Shown piece after piece: positions 34,561 to 42,588 of a DNA stretch of 64,000 bases. Origin of the DNA: DATMBL01 sp050735975 (GTDB lineage Bacteria > Desulfobacterota > Binatia > UBA9968); the NCBI GenBank assembly GCA_050735975.1, contig JBOHVS010000019.1, forward strand, positions 1 through 64,000. The letters run 5' to 3'. The notes below the pieces were generated by a model, which had not been told where the DNA came from, ran no database searches, and worked only from the letters and a program-made list of their open reading frames with translations. The position numbers and the translations under genes were made by a program. How positions within the stretch are numbered: position 1 is the stretch's first letter; the number at the start of each line of letters is the position of its first letter.

Positions 34561-35837
34561 TAGCCGAACACCTTCAAGACCCGGTGGAGCGCCTTTACCA
34601 GGACGTCGATCTCTGTGCGGGTATTGTAGAACGCAAACGACGCGCGCGCTGTTGCCGGCACGCCGAAACGCTGCATCACCGGCATCGCGCAATGATGCCC
34701 CGCCCGTATGGCGACTCCTTCTTGGTCCAAAATCGTTCCCACGTCGTGAGCATGCACTTGATCGAACACAAACGAGATAACCCCGGCTTTCTCTTTCGCG
34801 GTTCCGATAATTCGCAGGCCGGGAATCGCCGACAAAGCAGTCGTACCGTAAGCCAGCAGATTGCGCTCATGTTCCGCAACTTCATCCCAATCCAAACCGT
34901 CGAGGTAGTCAATCGCCGCGCCCAAGCCGATTCCCCCGGCGATGTTCGGAGTCCCGGCCTCAAACTTGTATGGCAGGACGTTGTAATGGGTCTTTTCAAA
35001 AGTCACGAGGCTGATCATATCACCGCCGCCCTGATACGGGGGCATGGCGTCGAGCAGCTCGGCGCGTCCGTAAAGAATTCCGACCCCGGTCGGTCCGAAA
35101 AGCTTGTGTCCGGAAAAGGCGTAAAAATCGCAGCCGATATCCTGGACGTCAACCGGAAAGTGAGGTACAGCCTGCGCCCCGTCAACCAGAACGGGAATGC
35201 CTCGCTCGTGCGCTAGCCTGACAATTTCCTTCACCGGCACGATCGTTCCCAGAGCGTTCGAAACGTGCGTGATAGAGACGAATTTGGTCCTCTCGTTGAG
35301 CGCGCGACGGTACTCCTCAACCACCAGTTCGCCGTCATGGTTGACCGGAGCTATGCGCAGTTTGGCGCCCACCTGCCCACAGAGTATCTGCCAGGGCACA
35401 ATATTGGAATGGTGCTCCATTGCCGAGATGATGATCTCATCGCCTTCTTTAAGGAAGGTCCGGCCATAACTCTGAGTAACCAGGTTGATCGCCTCGGTAG
35501 TACCGCGGACGAAAATGAGCTCTTGGGGGCTCGGCGCGTTCACAAAGCGCTGAATCTTTTCGCGCGCCGCCTCGTACGCGCCGGTCGCCCGCTCGCTCAA
35601 AAAGTGGACCCCGCGATGGATATTGGAGTTCTCGGTCGCGTAGTACCGGCTCAGCGCGTCGATGACAACCCGCGGTTTCTGGCTGGTCGCCCCATTATCC
35701 AGGTAAACTAGAGGTTTGCCATGCACCCTCGCGTCTAGCAAAGGAAAATCCTTGCGCACCGTCTGAACGTCGAAGGACCGCGGCGAGGCGTTCGGAACTA
35801 CAACGTTGCGAAGGGCTTTTGTTGGACTGGTAGTCAT
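34560..35837 (-). CDS. sufS: cysteine desulfurase
   Basis: SufS is the PLP enzyme that releases sulfur from cysteine for cluster assembly. The 425-residue protein has TTEAINLVTQSYG, the PLP-Lys motif FSGHKLFGPTGVG and the catalytic Cys in RAGHHCAMPVMQ with the short loop of type II (SufS/CsdA) enzymes. Length is normal. ATGA overlap with sufD and TAATG junction with sufU show tight coupling. Confidence 0.94.
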   Translation of the reverse strand: MTTSPTKALRNVVVPNASPRSFDVQTVRKDFPLLDARVHGKPLVYLDNGATSQKPRVVIDALSRYYATENSNIHRGVHFLSERATGAYEAAREKIQRFVNAPSPQELIFVRGTTEAINLVTQSYGRTFLKEGDEIIISAMEHHSNIVPWQILCGQVGAKLRIAPVNHDGELVVEEYRRALNERTKFVSITHVSNALGTIVPVKEIVRLAHERGIPVLVDGAQAVPHFPVDVQDIGCDFYAFSGHKLFGPTGVGILYGRAELLDAMPPYQGGGDMISLVTFEKTHYNVLPYKFEAGTPNIAGGIGLGAAIDYLDGLDWDEVAEHERNLLAYGTTALSAIPGLRIIGTAKEKAGVISFVFDQVHAHDVGTILDQEGVAIRAGHHCAMPVMQRFGVPATARASFAFYNTRTEIDVLVKALHRVLKVFG

Positions 35838-37159
35838 TGACTCCTTCCGAACTTCGTCAGCAGGTAATCATTCAAGCGCGCCCGCATCGGCGGGATTTTG
35901 ACACGGCTTACGACATCACTGGCAAAGGCATAGCTCAAAAGACTTTGGGCGTTTTCAAGATCCAGACCGCGGGAGCGAAGGTAGAATAGCGCGTCTCGAT
36001 CCAATTGACCGATCGTCGAGCCGTGGCTGCACTTCACATCGTCCGCATAGATTTCCAACTGCGGTTTCGTGTTCACCGCCGCGTCACCGGAAAGTAAAAG
36101 GTTTTTGTTGCTCTGGCGCGCGTCCGTTTTCTGCGCCGCCTTATGGACGAATATCTTGCCATTAAATACCGCCCGTCCTTTGCCGCTCAAAATGCCTTTG
36201 TAGAGCTCGAAACTGGTGGCGCGCGGCTTGACATGGTCAATCCTCGTCTGGTTATCGATATGTTGATTGCCCTCGACCAGGTAAAGACCATTGAGCACAC
36301 ATTCCACGCCCTCGCCGTCCAGCACGGCATGGATGTCATTCCGCACCAATGCTCCCCCCAGAATCACGGCATGCGCCGTGAGGTGACAGCTCCGGCCCAA
36401 GTGGGCCGCCAGCACGCCAATATGCGAGCCGGTCTCGGTCTCGCGCTGCAATCGGTAGTGATCGATGTTTGCGTTCTCCCCGGCGATAATCTCGGTCACG
36501 GCATTGTTCAAATAAGCCGTTTCGCTCAGGCCGACGTAGCTCTCCACAATCCGCGCCTGGGTATTTTCCTCGAAGACAAACAAATTCCTCGGGTGCGAGA
36601 CAACGCGCTTACCCGCTTCGCAGGCGACGAAAATCAGATAAATCGGCTCGTCGATGGTCTGCCCCTTGGGCACGAGTATGAAAGCGCCGTCTTCGATGAA
36701 TGCCGTGTTCAAAGCCACGAATCCATGCTCCCTCTGAACCGCATAGCGGGCCAGGTGGGTTTGCAAGGCTTCGCTATCATCCTCGCGAAGCGCCCGAGCT
36801 AAACTTTGGACCTTAACGCCCTCGGGCATGCCCCTTAACGAGGACAACCCCGGCGAGAAGACGCCGTTCACGAAAACCAGCCGGTTGCGTTCTGAATCTG
36901 CGAGCGACAATGCCAAAACCTCATCCGCACTAACCGCTCTTGACGCCCCGTTCGCCCTCTCGAAGCCAAGTGATGTAACCGGCTCGACGTTGGTATACCT
37001 CCACTCCTCATTCTTCGTGGTCGGGAACCCCGCCTTGTCGAAATCGGCGATCGCTGACTCTCGCAACTCTCTGAGCCATAAAGGGCCTTTACTGGCCCCG
37101 TTTTTCTGATAACGAATAAAGGCCGAGAGATAATGCTCTTTTCCGTGTTCGGCTTGCAT
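35834..37159 (-). CDS. sufD: Fe-S cluster assembly protein SufD
   Basis: SufD forms the scaffold SufBC2D with SufB and the ATPase SufC. The protein, 441 residues from the ATG at 37159, has the N-terminal FPTTKNEEWRYTNVEP, the beta-helix core and the C-terminal GKIFVHKAAQKTDARQSNKN and DVKCSHGSTIGQLDRDALFY, the SufD pattern with the conserved His of the SufB-SufD interface. A TTG at 37219 with AAAGGA upstream would overlap sufC by 31 bases. No sufB gene lies beside it. Confidence 0.9.
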   Translation of the reverse strand: MQAEHGKEHYLSAFIRYQKNGASKGPLWLRELRESAIADFDKAGFPTTKNEEWRYTNVEPVTSLGFERANGASRAVSADEVLALSLADSERNRLVFVNGVFSPGLSSLRGMPEGVKVQSLARALREDDSEALQTHLARYAVQREHGFVALNTAFIEDGAFILVPKGQTIDEPIYLIFVACEAGKRVVSHPRNLFVFEENTQARIVESYVGLSETAYLNNAVTEIIAGENANIDHYRLQRETETGSHIGVLAAHLGRSCHLTAHAVILGGALVRNDIHAVLDGEGVECVLNGLYLVEGNQHIDNQTRIDHVKPRATSFELYKGILSGKGRAVFNGKIFVHKAAQKTDARQSNKNLLLSGDAAVNTKPQLEIYADDVKCSHGSTIGQLDRDALFYLRSRGLDLENAQSLLSYAFASDVVSRVKIPPMRARLNDYLLTKFGRSQ

Positions 37160-37188
37160 AATGAAGGCGCTGGAACGCCCGCGGTTCG

Positions 37189-37944
37189 CTACAGAACGGC
37201 GGCTTCGTTTTTGACCCAATCGTATCCTTTAATTTCCAGTTCGAGCGCCAGGTCCTTGGTCCCGGACTTGACGATGCGTCCGTCGTAGAGGACGTGAATA
37301 AAATCAGGAATAATATAATTAAGTAAACGCTGATAGTGCGTGATTACAATCATCGCCCGGTCTTCGCGACGCAGCGCGTTGACACCGCCGGCGACGATGC
37401 GCAAAGCATCGATGTCGAGCCCTGAATCGGTCTCGTCGAGGATCGCGAGCTTCGGATCGAGCACCGCCATTTGCAAAATTTCATTGCGTTTTTTCTCGCC
37501 CCCGGAAAAGCCCTCGTTAAGCGGCCGATTGGTCAGCGACGGGTCCATGTCGACCAACTTCATTTTTTCTTTGATCAACGCGAGAAAATCCATGGCATCC
37601 AGCTCTTCGAGTCCCTGGTGCTTGCGCATCGCGTTGAGCGCGGCCTTAAGAAAATAGGCGGTGCTGACCCCGGGAATCTCGACGGGGTATTGAAAAGCAA
37701 GAAAAACGCCTTCCCGCGCTCTGTCTTCGGGACTCATAGCCAAAAGGTCGTTACCGTTATAGTAGACTTTGCCCTCGGTCACTTCGTAATTCTCTCGTCC
37801 GGATAACACATGGGCGAGCGTACTCTTGCCCGAGCCGTTCGGTCCCATGATCGCGTGCACTTCACCGGCCCCAATCGTCAGGTTGATGCCCTTCAGAATT
37901 TGCTTTTCACCGCCTTTGACCCACAAATTCTTTACCTCAAGCAT
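37189..37944 (-). CDS. sufC: Fe-S cluster assembly ATPase SufC
   Basis: This 251-residue ABC ATPase has Walker A MGPNGSGKSTLAHVL, Q-loop FLAFQYPVEIPGVSTAYFLK, signature NEGFSGGEKKRNEILQMAVL and Walker B LAILDETDSGLD. The TDSGLD sequence is specific for SufC. The ATG at 37944 is favoured by AAGGA seven bases upstream, though an ATG at 37959 is also in frame. It starts 26 bases after the Rrf2 regulator gene, exactly where sufB is usually found. Confidence 0.94.
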   Translation of the reverse strand: MLEVKNLWVKGGEKQILKGINLTIGAGEVHAIMGPNGSGKSTLAHVLSGRENYEVTEGKVYYNGNDLLAMSPEDRAREGVFLAFQYPVEIPGVSTAYFLKAALNAMRKHQGLEELDAMDFLALIKEKMKLVDMDPSLTNRPLNEGFSGGEKKRNEILQMAVLDPKLAILDETDSGLDIDALRIVAGGVNALRREDRAMIVITHYQRLLNYIIPDFIHVLYDGRIVKSGTKDLALELEIKGYDWVKNEAAVL

Positions 37945-37969
37945 TCTTCGTTCCTTCATCGCCTTAGCA

Positions 37970-38422
37970 TTATGCAGTCCGCTGCACGGCGGGCCGTGCA
38001 AGCCGCTCCCTCAAACCCTGTTTGTCCGCAATATCGCCGATCGAGACGCCGGCGAGGAAGTTAGCCAGCACCATTTGCGCTTCTTCCCAAATCGACTTCT
38101 GCGAACACACCGAGCAATAAGAACAGTAACTGACCCCTTTTTCGAGACATTCCATCAGCACCAACGGTCGCTCGACCGTTTCGTACACATCTTTGATGGT
38201 GATGCTCGCCGAGGCCTTCGCCAGGGTGAATCCGCCCTTCGAGCCCACGTGGGACTTTACCAGTCCACCGGCGACCAGATCTTTCATGATCTTCGACAGA
38301 TAGAACGAGGGGATATCCTGGCTCTTCTCGATATCCGCGCGGCTGACGATTTTGCCGACCGGCTGCCCTGCGAGAAAGGACAGCGCGCGGACGGCGTAAT
38401 CGACCCGCCGCCCGACATTCAT
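37970..38422 (-). CDS. Rrf2-family transcriptional regulator of the SUF operon
   Basis: The protein (150 residues from 38422) opens with NVGRRVDYAVRALSFLAGQP, a winged helix of the Rrf2/IscR family, and has the recognition region IPSFYLSKIMKDLVAGGLVK. Four Cys lie in CLEKGVSYCSYCSVC, a likely Fe-S cluster site although the spacing differs from IscR and NsrR. It is the first gene of the suf operon and probably senses cluster status. An ATG at 38461 has AAAGG upstream, but the predicted transcript would start at that very place, so the inner start fits better. Confidence 0.86.
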   Translation of the reverse strand: MNVGRRVDYAVRALSFLAGQPVGKIVSRADIEKSQDIPSFYLSKIMKDLVAGGLVKSHVGSKGGFTLAKASASITIKDVYETVERPLVLMECLEKGVSYCSYCSVCSQKSIWEEAQMVLANFLAGVSIGDIADKQGLRERLARPAVQRTA

Positions 38423-38474
38423 CAAAGAACTTCGCTCGCTCTTGGCCGCTGATCGTTTCATGAATACCTTTTAG

Positions 38475-38504
38475 AATATAGACTCATTAGGTCTTCCTTG
38501 TCAA
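38475..38504 (-). promoter_or_regulatory. sigma-70-type promoter of the suf operon with possible operator
   Basis: On the minus strand TTGACA (38504-38499) and TATATT (38480-38475) are separated by 18 bases, a near-consensus pair. Most of the spacer and the base past it read GACCTAATGAGTC, an imperfect palindrome, where an Rrf2 repressor could bind. Transcription would begin close to 38468. Confidence 0.6.
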
Positions 38505-38510
38505 GGTAAC

Positions 38511-38636
38511 CAGGCTGCTGAAAAAGCCTCATATGCTTCGTTGCGCTCGATCGCCTCGCTCCAACGTACTGACTAAGTACGCCTCCGCTCGTCGAACCAT
38601 CGCGCGCCTCGCCTCTGAGTCTTTTTGACCAGCCTG
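38511..38636. repeat. R1 dispersed repeat, complete copy
   Basis: The left end CAGGCTGCTGAAAAAGCCTC and right end TGAGTCTTTTTGACCAGCCT are inverted to each other. The centre holds CGTACTGACTAAGTACG, a small palindrome. The inner left part (TATGCTTCGTTGCGCTCGAT) is shared with the copy at 58359. The element ends about 200 bases before def and begins just upstream of the suf promoter. The rest of this 371-base gap shows no gene. Confidence 0.82.
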
Positions 38637-38832
38637 CAAAGAAAGTTTTTCAACACTCTCAAGAGGGACCTTACCCCTGCCGTGAGTTCGCTCGTTCGAA
38701 CTGGGAATCCAGCGCTTCCCAGACCTCTGCCGGACATTCAAGATTTGCGTCTATGAGATTCTACGCTCAAGCGAGGAGCGTGCGAACCAACCGGTCTTTC
38801 CGCCTACGTCTCCCCTGTGTTAAGAGAAACCT

Positions 38833-39366
38833 ATGTCCATTCTAAAGGTCGCGCGCCTGGGACATCCCGTGTTGCGCCAATACGCCGCGCCGCTGTCCCT
38901 CGGAGAGATCCAATCCCAAGCGACTCAAAAGTTTATCGACGATATGATTGCAACCATGAAGGAGTACGACGGCGTAGGGCTTGCGGCGGATCAGGTGCAT
39001 GAATCCAAACAGATCGCAGTTCTCGAAGTTTTGGACAATCCGCGTTACCCGCAAAAACCCCACGTGCCCTTAACCGTGCTCGTCAATCCTCAGGTCACCC
39101 CCCTGACAGAGGATACGGAGGAGGATTGGGAGGGCTGCTTGAGCATCCCCGACCTGCGGGGCAAAGTGCCGCGCTATAAATCGGTCGAGGTTCGCGCGCA
39201 GGATAGAAACGGCGAGCAGTTACGCTTCGTCGCGAGCGATTTTCACGCCCGTGTGATCCAGCATGAGTGGGATCATTTGAACGGAAAAGTTTATCTCGAC
39301 CGCATGCGGGATTTTTCGACCCTCTGCTTTCTTACCGAGTTCGCGCGATATTGGCTCCCGAAGTGA
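38833..39366 (+). CDS. def: peptide deformylase
   Basis: Def removes the formyl group from nascent proteins, using Fe2+ or Zn2+. The 177-residue enzyme has the three motifs: GVGLAADQV, EGCLSIPDL (metal Cys) and QHEWDHLNGK (two metal His and catalytic Glu). Length is normal for type 1 enzymes. AAGAGA precedes the ATG. It is the first plus-strand gene of the window and may be cotranscribed with cofH 45 bases downstream. No fmt is next to it. Confidence 0.94.
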   Translation: MSILKVARLGHPVLRQYAAPLSLGEIQSQATQKFIDDMIATMKEYDGVGLAADQVHESKQIAVLEVLDNPRYPQKPHVPLTVLVNPQVTPLTEDTEEDWEGCLSIPDLRGKVPRYKSVEVRAQDRNGEQLRFVASDFHARVIQHEWDHLNGKVYLDRMRDFSTLCFLTEFARYWLPK

Positions 39367-39411
39367 GTCGCGATGATTGTGTTTACGATAGTGAAAGGCT
39401 AGAGTCCCTGC

Positions 39412-40704
39412 ATGAAACTTCCCCATCTGGAGGCTTCGCTAACGCGGATCCTTTCGAGCGTAACGCCGGCCATCGGCCGAATTCTCGATCGAGCTTTGGC
39501 CGGAGCGGATATCACCATCAACGAAGCAGCAGATCTCTTTGAGGCCGACGGTTCCGACCTCCCGGCGATAACCGCCGCGGCGGATCATCTTCGCGTCAAA
39601 ACCGTTGGCGACGTGGTAACCTACGTCATCAATCGTAATATTAATTTCACCAACGTTTGCGTAAAAGCGTGCGGTTTTTGCGCCTTTAGCAGGGGTCATT
39701 TGGCGGAAGAAGGCTACTTTCTTCCACTGGAAGAAGTCACTCGTCGGGCGCTGGAAGCCCACGATCTCGGCGCCACGGAAGTTTGCGTTCAGGCCGGGCT
39801 GGCCCCGGGCATGGACGGCTGGTATTACGTGAATCTTTGCCGCGCGCTGAAAGAGGCTCTGCCCGACCTTCACATCCACGGTTTTTCTCCGGAGGAAGTT
39901 CTTTATGGTTCCACCCTCACGGGGGTGACGATCCGTGAATATCTTGTTGCATTGAAGGAGGCGGGAGTCGGAAGTCTGCCGGGCACCTCTGCTGAAGTGC
40001 TCGTTGATGAAATTCGCCAGCAGATCTCCCCGGGCCGTATCAGCACGGCTCAATGGATCGACTTGATCCAGACCGCCCACGAATTGGGAATCCGGACGAC
40101 TTCGACAATCATGTACGGCCACGTAGAAAACTCGCGCCACAAGGCGGTGCATCTTGGCATTCTGCGTGATATTCAAAAACGCACGGGCGGCATCACGGAA
40201 TTCGTGCCGCTCAGTTTCGTTTACGAAGAGGCGCCGATGTTTCATCGAAAGCGGCTACCCGGAATGCGGCAGGGGGCGAGCGGCGCGGAGGTTATGAAGA
40301 TGTATGCCGTTTCCCGTCTGATGCTGAACAACACGATTCCCAACTTGCAGGTTTCCTGGGTGAAAGAAGGGCCTAAACTGTCTCAGATCGCGCTGCTCGC
40401 GGGCGCCAATGATTTCGGCGGCACGTTGATCAACGAGAGCATCTCCACCGCCGCCGGCGCGGGTTACGGGCAATTGATGAAGCCCTCGCAGTTTCGCAGC
40501 CTCATCCGCGAGATGGGACGTGTCCCGGCGGAGCGATCCACTACCTACGATAAAGCCAAGGTTTTTCAATCCGAGGAAGGTCCGGCTGATTTGCTAGATG
40601 CAGTACAAGAACCCGCGGAACGCTTCGGCTCTTACCAGAACCTTATCCGCTTGAAAGACTACCGCTTTAGAGATTTCTACCGCGAACAGAAGAGCAAGAA
40701 CTGA
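39412..40704 (+). CDS. cofH: 5-amino-6-(D-ribitylamino)uracil--tyrosine transferase (FO synthase subunit 2)
   Basis: CofH joins tyrosine to 5-amino-6-ribitylaminouracil, giving the precursor that CofG turns into FO, the chromophore of coenzyme F420. The 430-residue radical SAM protein has NFTNVCVKACGFCAFSRG (CX3CX2C), IHGFSPEEVLYG, GSLPGTSAEVLVDE, TIMYGHVE, TEFVPLSFV and VSWVKEGPKL, matching CofH rather than the menaquinone enzymes MqnE and MqnC. cofG is not beside it, so the partner lies elsewhere or is missing. Its presence suggests an F420-producing organism. Confidence 0.88.
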   Translation: MKLPHLEASLTRILSSVTPAIGRILDRALAGADITINEAADLFEADGSDLPAITAAADHLRVKTVGDVVTYVINRNINFTNVCVKACGFCAFSRGHLAEEGYFLPLEEVTRRALEAHDLGATEVCVQAGLAPGMDGWYYVNLCRALKEALPDLHIHGFSPEEVLYGSTLTGVTIREYLVALKEAGVGSLPGTSAEVLVDEIRQQISPGRISTAQWIDLIQTAHELGIRTTSTIMYGHVENSRHKAVHLGILRDIQKRTGGITEFVPLSFVYEEAPMFHRKRLPGMRQGASGAEVMKMYAVSRLMLNNTIPNLQVSWVKEGPKLSQIALLAGANDFGGTLINESISTAAGAGYGQLMKPSQFRSLIREMGRVPAERSTTYDKAKVFQSEEGPADLLDAVQEPAERFGSYQNLIRLKDYRFRDFYREQKSKN

Positions 40705-40740
40705 CCCCGACCATTATCGAGGGCGGCTTGTGATAAAAGC

Positions 40741-41349
40741 TTGAAAACCGCGGACGTGCAAGGTAATCCCGCGCAGTTCGAGGCGATCGGAAGCCGAATC
40801 GGCTTCCGGATTGTTGAGGATAGCGATGGCATCCTGAAACTCCTCTGGCAGGGCCCGCGGTTTCCAGCATTTCTGTGCCTTGGAATCGCGCTGGCTCTTC
40901 TGTTTATCTCGGTTCCCATCACGGAGGCGATCCGCCTTCGCGGCCTCGCCGGTCCGGCCGGCTCATTGTGGTATTTCCCGTTCATGAATCTAATCCTGTT
41001 TGCAATTTCGCTTTACCTCATTTCGATGAAACGGACGGTAGTTTTCGACGACGATGCCCGGCAAGTTATCTTCATCAAAAGTAGTCTGTTCCGAAAAATC
41101 ACGCTTGCCGTGGGGTATGCAGAGATCCGGCTGATTCAAGTAGGCATGGACCGGGTCTACAGCGGTTTTGCGGTTGCCGGCTCTTCCGCCGCCCAGAGCT
41201 TTCCCGTCCCTTCTCTCCGGCTCCAATTATCCGACGACGGCACGGTCCTGTTGGATCGCGGAGGACTACGGAGGCTGAAACCTTTGGCGGAGCGGCTATC
41301 TGAAAAGTTACGAAAACCGCTGCAAATTGAACCGACGCTTCAGGGCTAG
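40741..41349 (+). CDS. membrane protein of unknown function
   Basis: The 202-residue protein is not recognised. It has two hydrophobic segments (FLCLGIALALLFISVPI near 45-61 and FMNLILFAISLYLISMK near 80-97), then a C-terminal soluble domain of beta-rich character (VVFDDDARQVIFIKSS, LRLQLSDDGTVLLDRGG). That two-helix hairpin plus beta domain is reminiscent of bacterial PH-like or DUF membrane proteins. The start is TTG at 40741, and no strong ribosome site is seen. It follows cofH by 36 bases and could share its transcript. Confidence 0.6.
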   Translation: MKTADVQGNPAQFEAIGSRIGFRIVEDSDGILKLLWQGPRFPAFLCLGIALALLFISVPITEAIRLRGLAGPAGSLWYFPFMNLILFAISLYLISMKRTVVFDDDARQVIFIKSSLFRKITLAVGYAEIRLIQVGMDRVYSGFAVAGSSAAQSFPVPSLRLQLSDDGTVLLDRGGLRRLKPLAERLSEKLRKPLQIEPTLQG

Positions 41350-41395
41350 TCTTTCACACTGAGGTCAGAAAGATCATTTCGAATTTCGAAATTCG

Positions 41396-41464
41396 CAATT
41401 GGATTGGCTCCCTGCCCACTGCTCCTTGCTCTTTAACTCTTAGCTCTTTGCCCTTAGCCCTTTG
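41396..41464. repeat. low-complexity word repeat (CTCTTAGCTCTTTG type)
   Basis: This short stretch repeats CTCTTTAACTCTTAGCTCTT and TGCCCTTAGCCCTTTG. It is the complement of the tandem GAGCTAAGAGCTAAGAG at 44828-44851. It lies between two converging genes. No gene is present. Confidence 0.5.
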
Positions 41465-41482
41465 ATATCGGCCCTTTGCGCC

Positions 41483-42142
41483 TCAGGCGGGATTCCGAAA
41501 CAGCGCCTGATGCAACTGGCCGATCGCTTTTCTCACCCCCTCGGCGGCGAGTTGTTCGGCAGTCAACCATCTGACCCCTCGCTCCTTGATATCGCCGAGC
41601 GCGAATATATTCTCGCTGAGAGGCTTTTGGGTCTCATCAAAGCGGGCCGACCAGATGATATCGCCTCGCCGCACATCGACGAGGTTGAGGATGAAGGCCA
41701 CCGAGGCGGGGCTCTTCGCTCCCCATTCTTCCCCAACCCGTTCCCGGTAACGCTGGATGCGGCCGATCATCACCGCGTCTGCGTAGACCATCTCTCCTAT
41801 GCTCTTGATCCGCGCCGCTTCCGTGCTCCCCCCAACGGTTTGCGCCACATCTCGCACTTCGCTCGCCCCTACCACTTGCCAGTTGGTCATCGGCGCCATC
41901 GCCGAATACACCAGCTTTGCGAGCATCTCAGGCGCCTCTCTTTCGGAGCTCTTGGATTCCTGCGGCGGAGGCATCCCCAACGAAGGCCTCTTCTGCTCCG
42001 CCATGCTGATCTGCGGTGGCAGCACGGCAATGCGTTTTATTTTTCGTTGCGTAAGATCCGTGGAGTGCCTGCTCTGGATATTACCGGGGCCAAAGCTGCA
42101 GGCTGCGGCAAACAGAATCACGAAGATCAGAATATTCAGCAT
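41483..42142 (-). CDS. lipoprotein of unknown function
   Basis: The 219-residue product from the ATG at 42142 has a lipoprotein signal (MLNILIFVILFAAACSFGPG, lipobox FAAAC). The mature part contains RIAVLPPQ and ADAVMIGRIQRYRERVG, a pattern like the LpoB/CsgG-type or DUF799-like lipoproteins that share an anticodon-binding-like fold. It should be anchored in the outer or inner membrane on the periplasmic side. A longer frame to 42190 adds residues before the signal and is unlikely. It is not assigned to a pathway. Confidence 0.7.
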   Translation of the reverse strand: MLNILIFVILFAAACSFGPGNIQSRHSTDLTQRKIKRIAVLPPQISMAEQKRPSLGMPPPQESKSSEREAPEMLAKLVYSAMAPMTNWQVVGASEVRDVAQTVGGSTEAARIKSIGEMVYADAVMIGRIQRYRERVGEEWGAKSPASVAFILNLVDVRRGDIIWSARFDETQKPLSENIFALGDIKERGVRWLTAEQLAAEGVRKAIGQLHQALFRNPA

Positions 42143-42250
42143 AGTTAGGTGAAGCACAAGATAACAGAAGTGATCCGGCCTCTCAATCATTAATAAAATT
42201 CAGCAGTCAGGAGCCCGGAGGTAGAGTAGGAGGCGGGTCAGCAGCTTGCT

Positions 42251-42274
42251 TGCAAAGTTTTTCAGCAGGCTGCT
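42251..42274. repeat. R1-related fragment
   Basis: TGCAAAGTTTTTCAGCAGGC plus TGCT matches the complement of the lpxI-stop palindrome and the margin of the 38.5-kb element. Only one end is present. Confidence 0.6.
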
Positions 42275-42334
42275 GGCCCGGATTATTCACGAGGCCGGCA
42301 ACACTATCAACGAACTGTCGTGTTCTCTTTCATC

Positions 42335-42451
42335 GCAAATTTCAAATTGTAAAGTGCAAAAGTCAAAATGAATAAAACCTTAACAGGTCGAAAACGAGGG
42401 AAGGTTCCCTGTCCGGACATTTTCCAATTTGCACTTTGCATTTTGCAATCC
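42335..42451. repeat. R5 inverted repeat (CAAATTGTAAAGTGCAAAAG type)
   Basis: The left arm GCAAATTTCAAATTGTAAAG with TGCAAAAGTCAAAATG and the right arm CATTTTCCAATTTGCACTTT with GCATTTTGCAATCC are imperfectly complementary, with about 46 bases between. It occupies the 446-base gap between the lipoprotein and the binding-protein gene together with the R1 fragment. No coding sequence is evident. Confidence 0.65.
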
Positions 42452-42588
42452 ATGAATAATGCAGGGTAGGTTATCGTCGGCTTTTAGCCGGCCGGGGCGA
42501 ACCTCCCAGCTTGAAGCTGGGAGTGAGTCAGTTCGCAGACCTCGCGTGCCGCGTCCTCAAGAGTCGTCTTCCGGTTGAATTCGCCTTG

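Noticed and set aside
38660..38832. Promoter for def and cofH
   Set aside because: Some TTCAAG-like and AT-rich words are present, but no pair with proper spacing was convincing.
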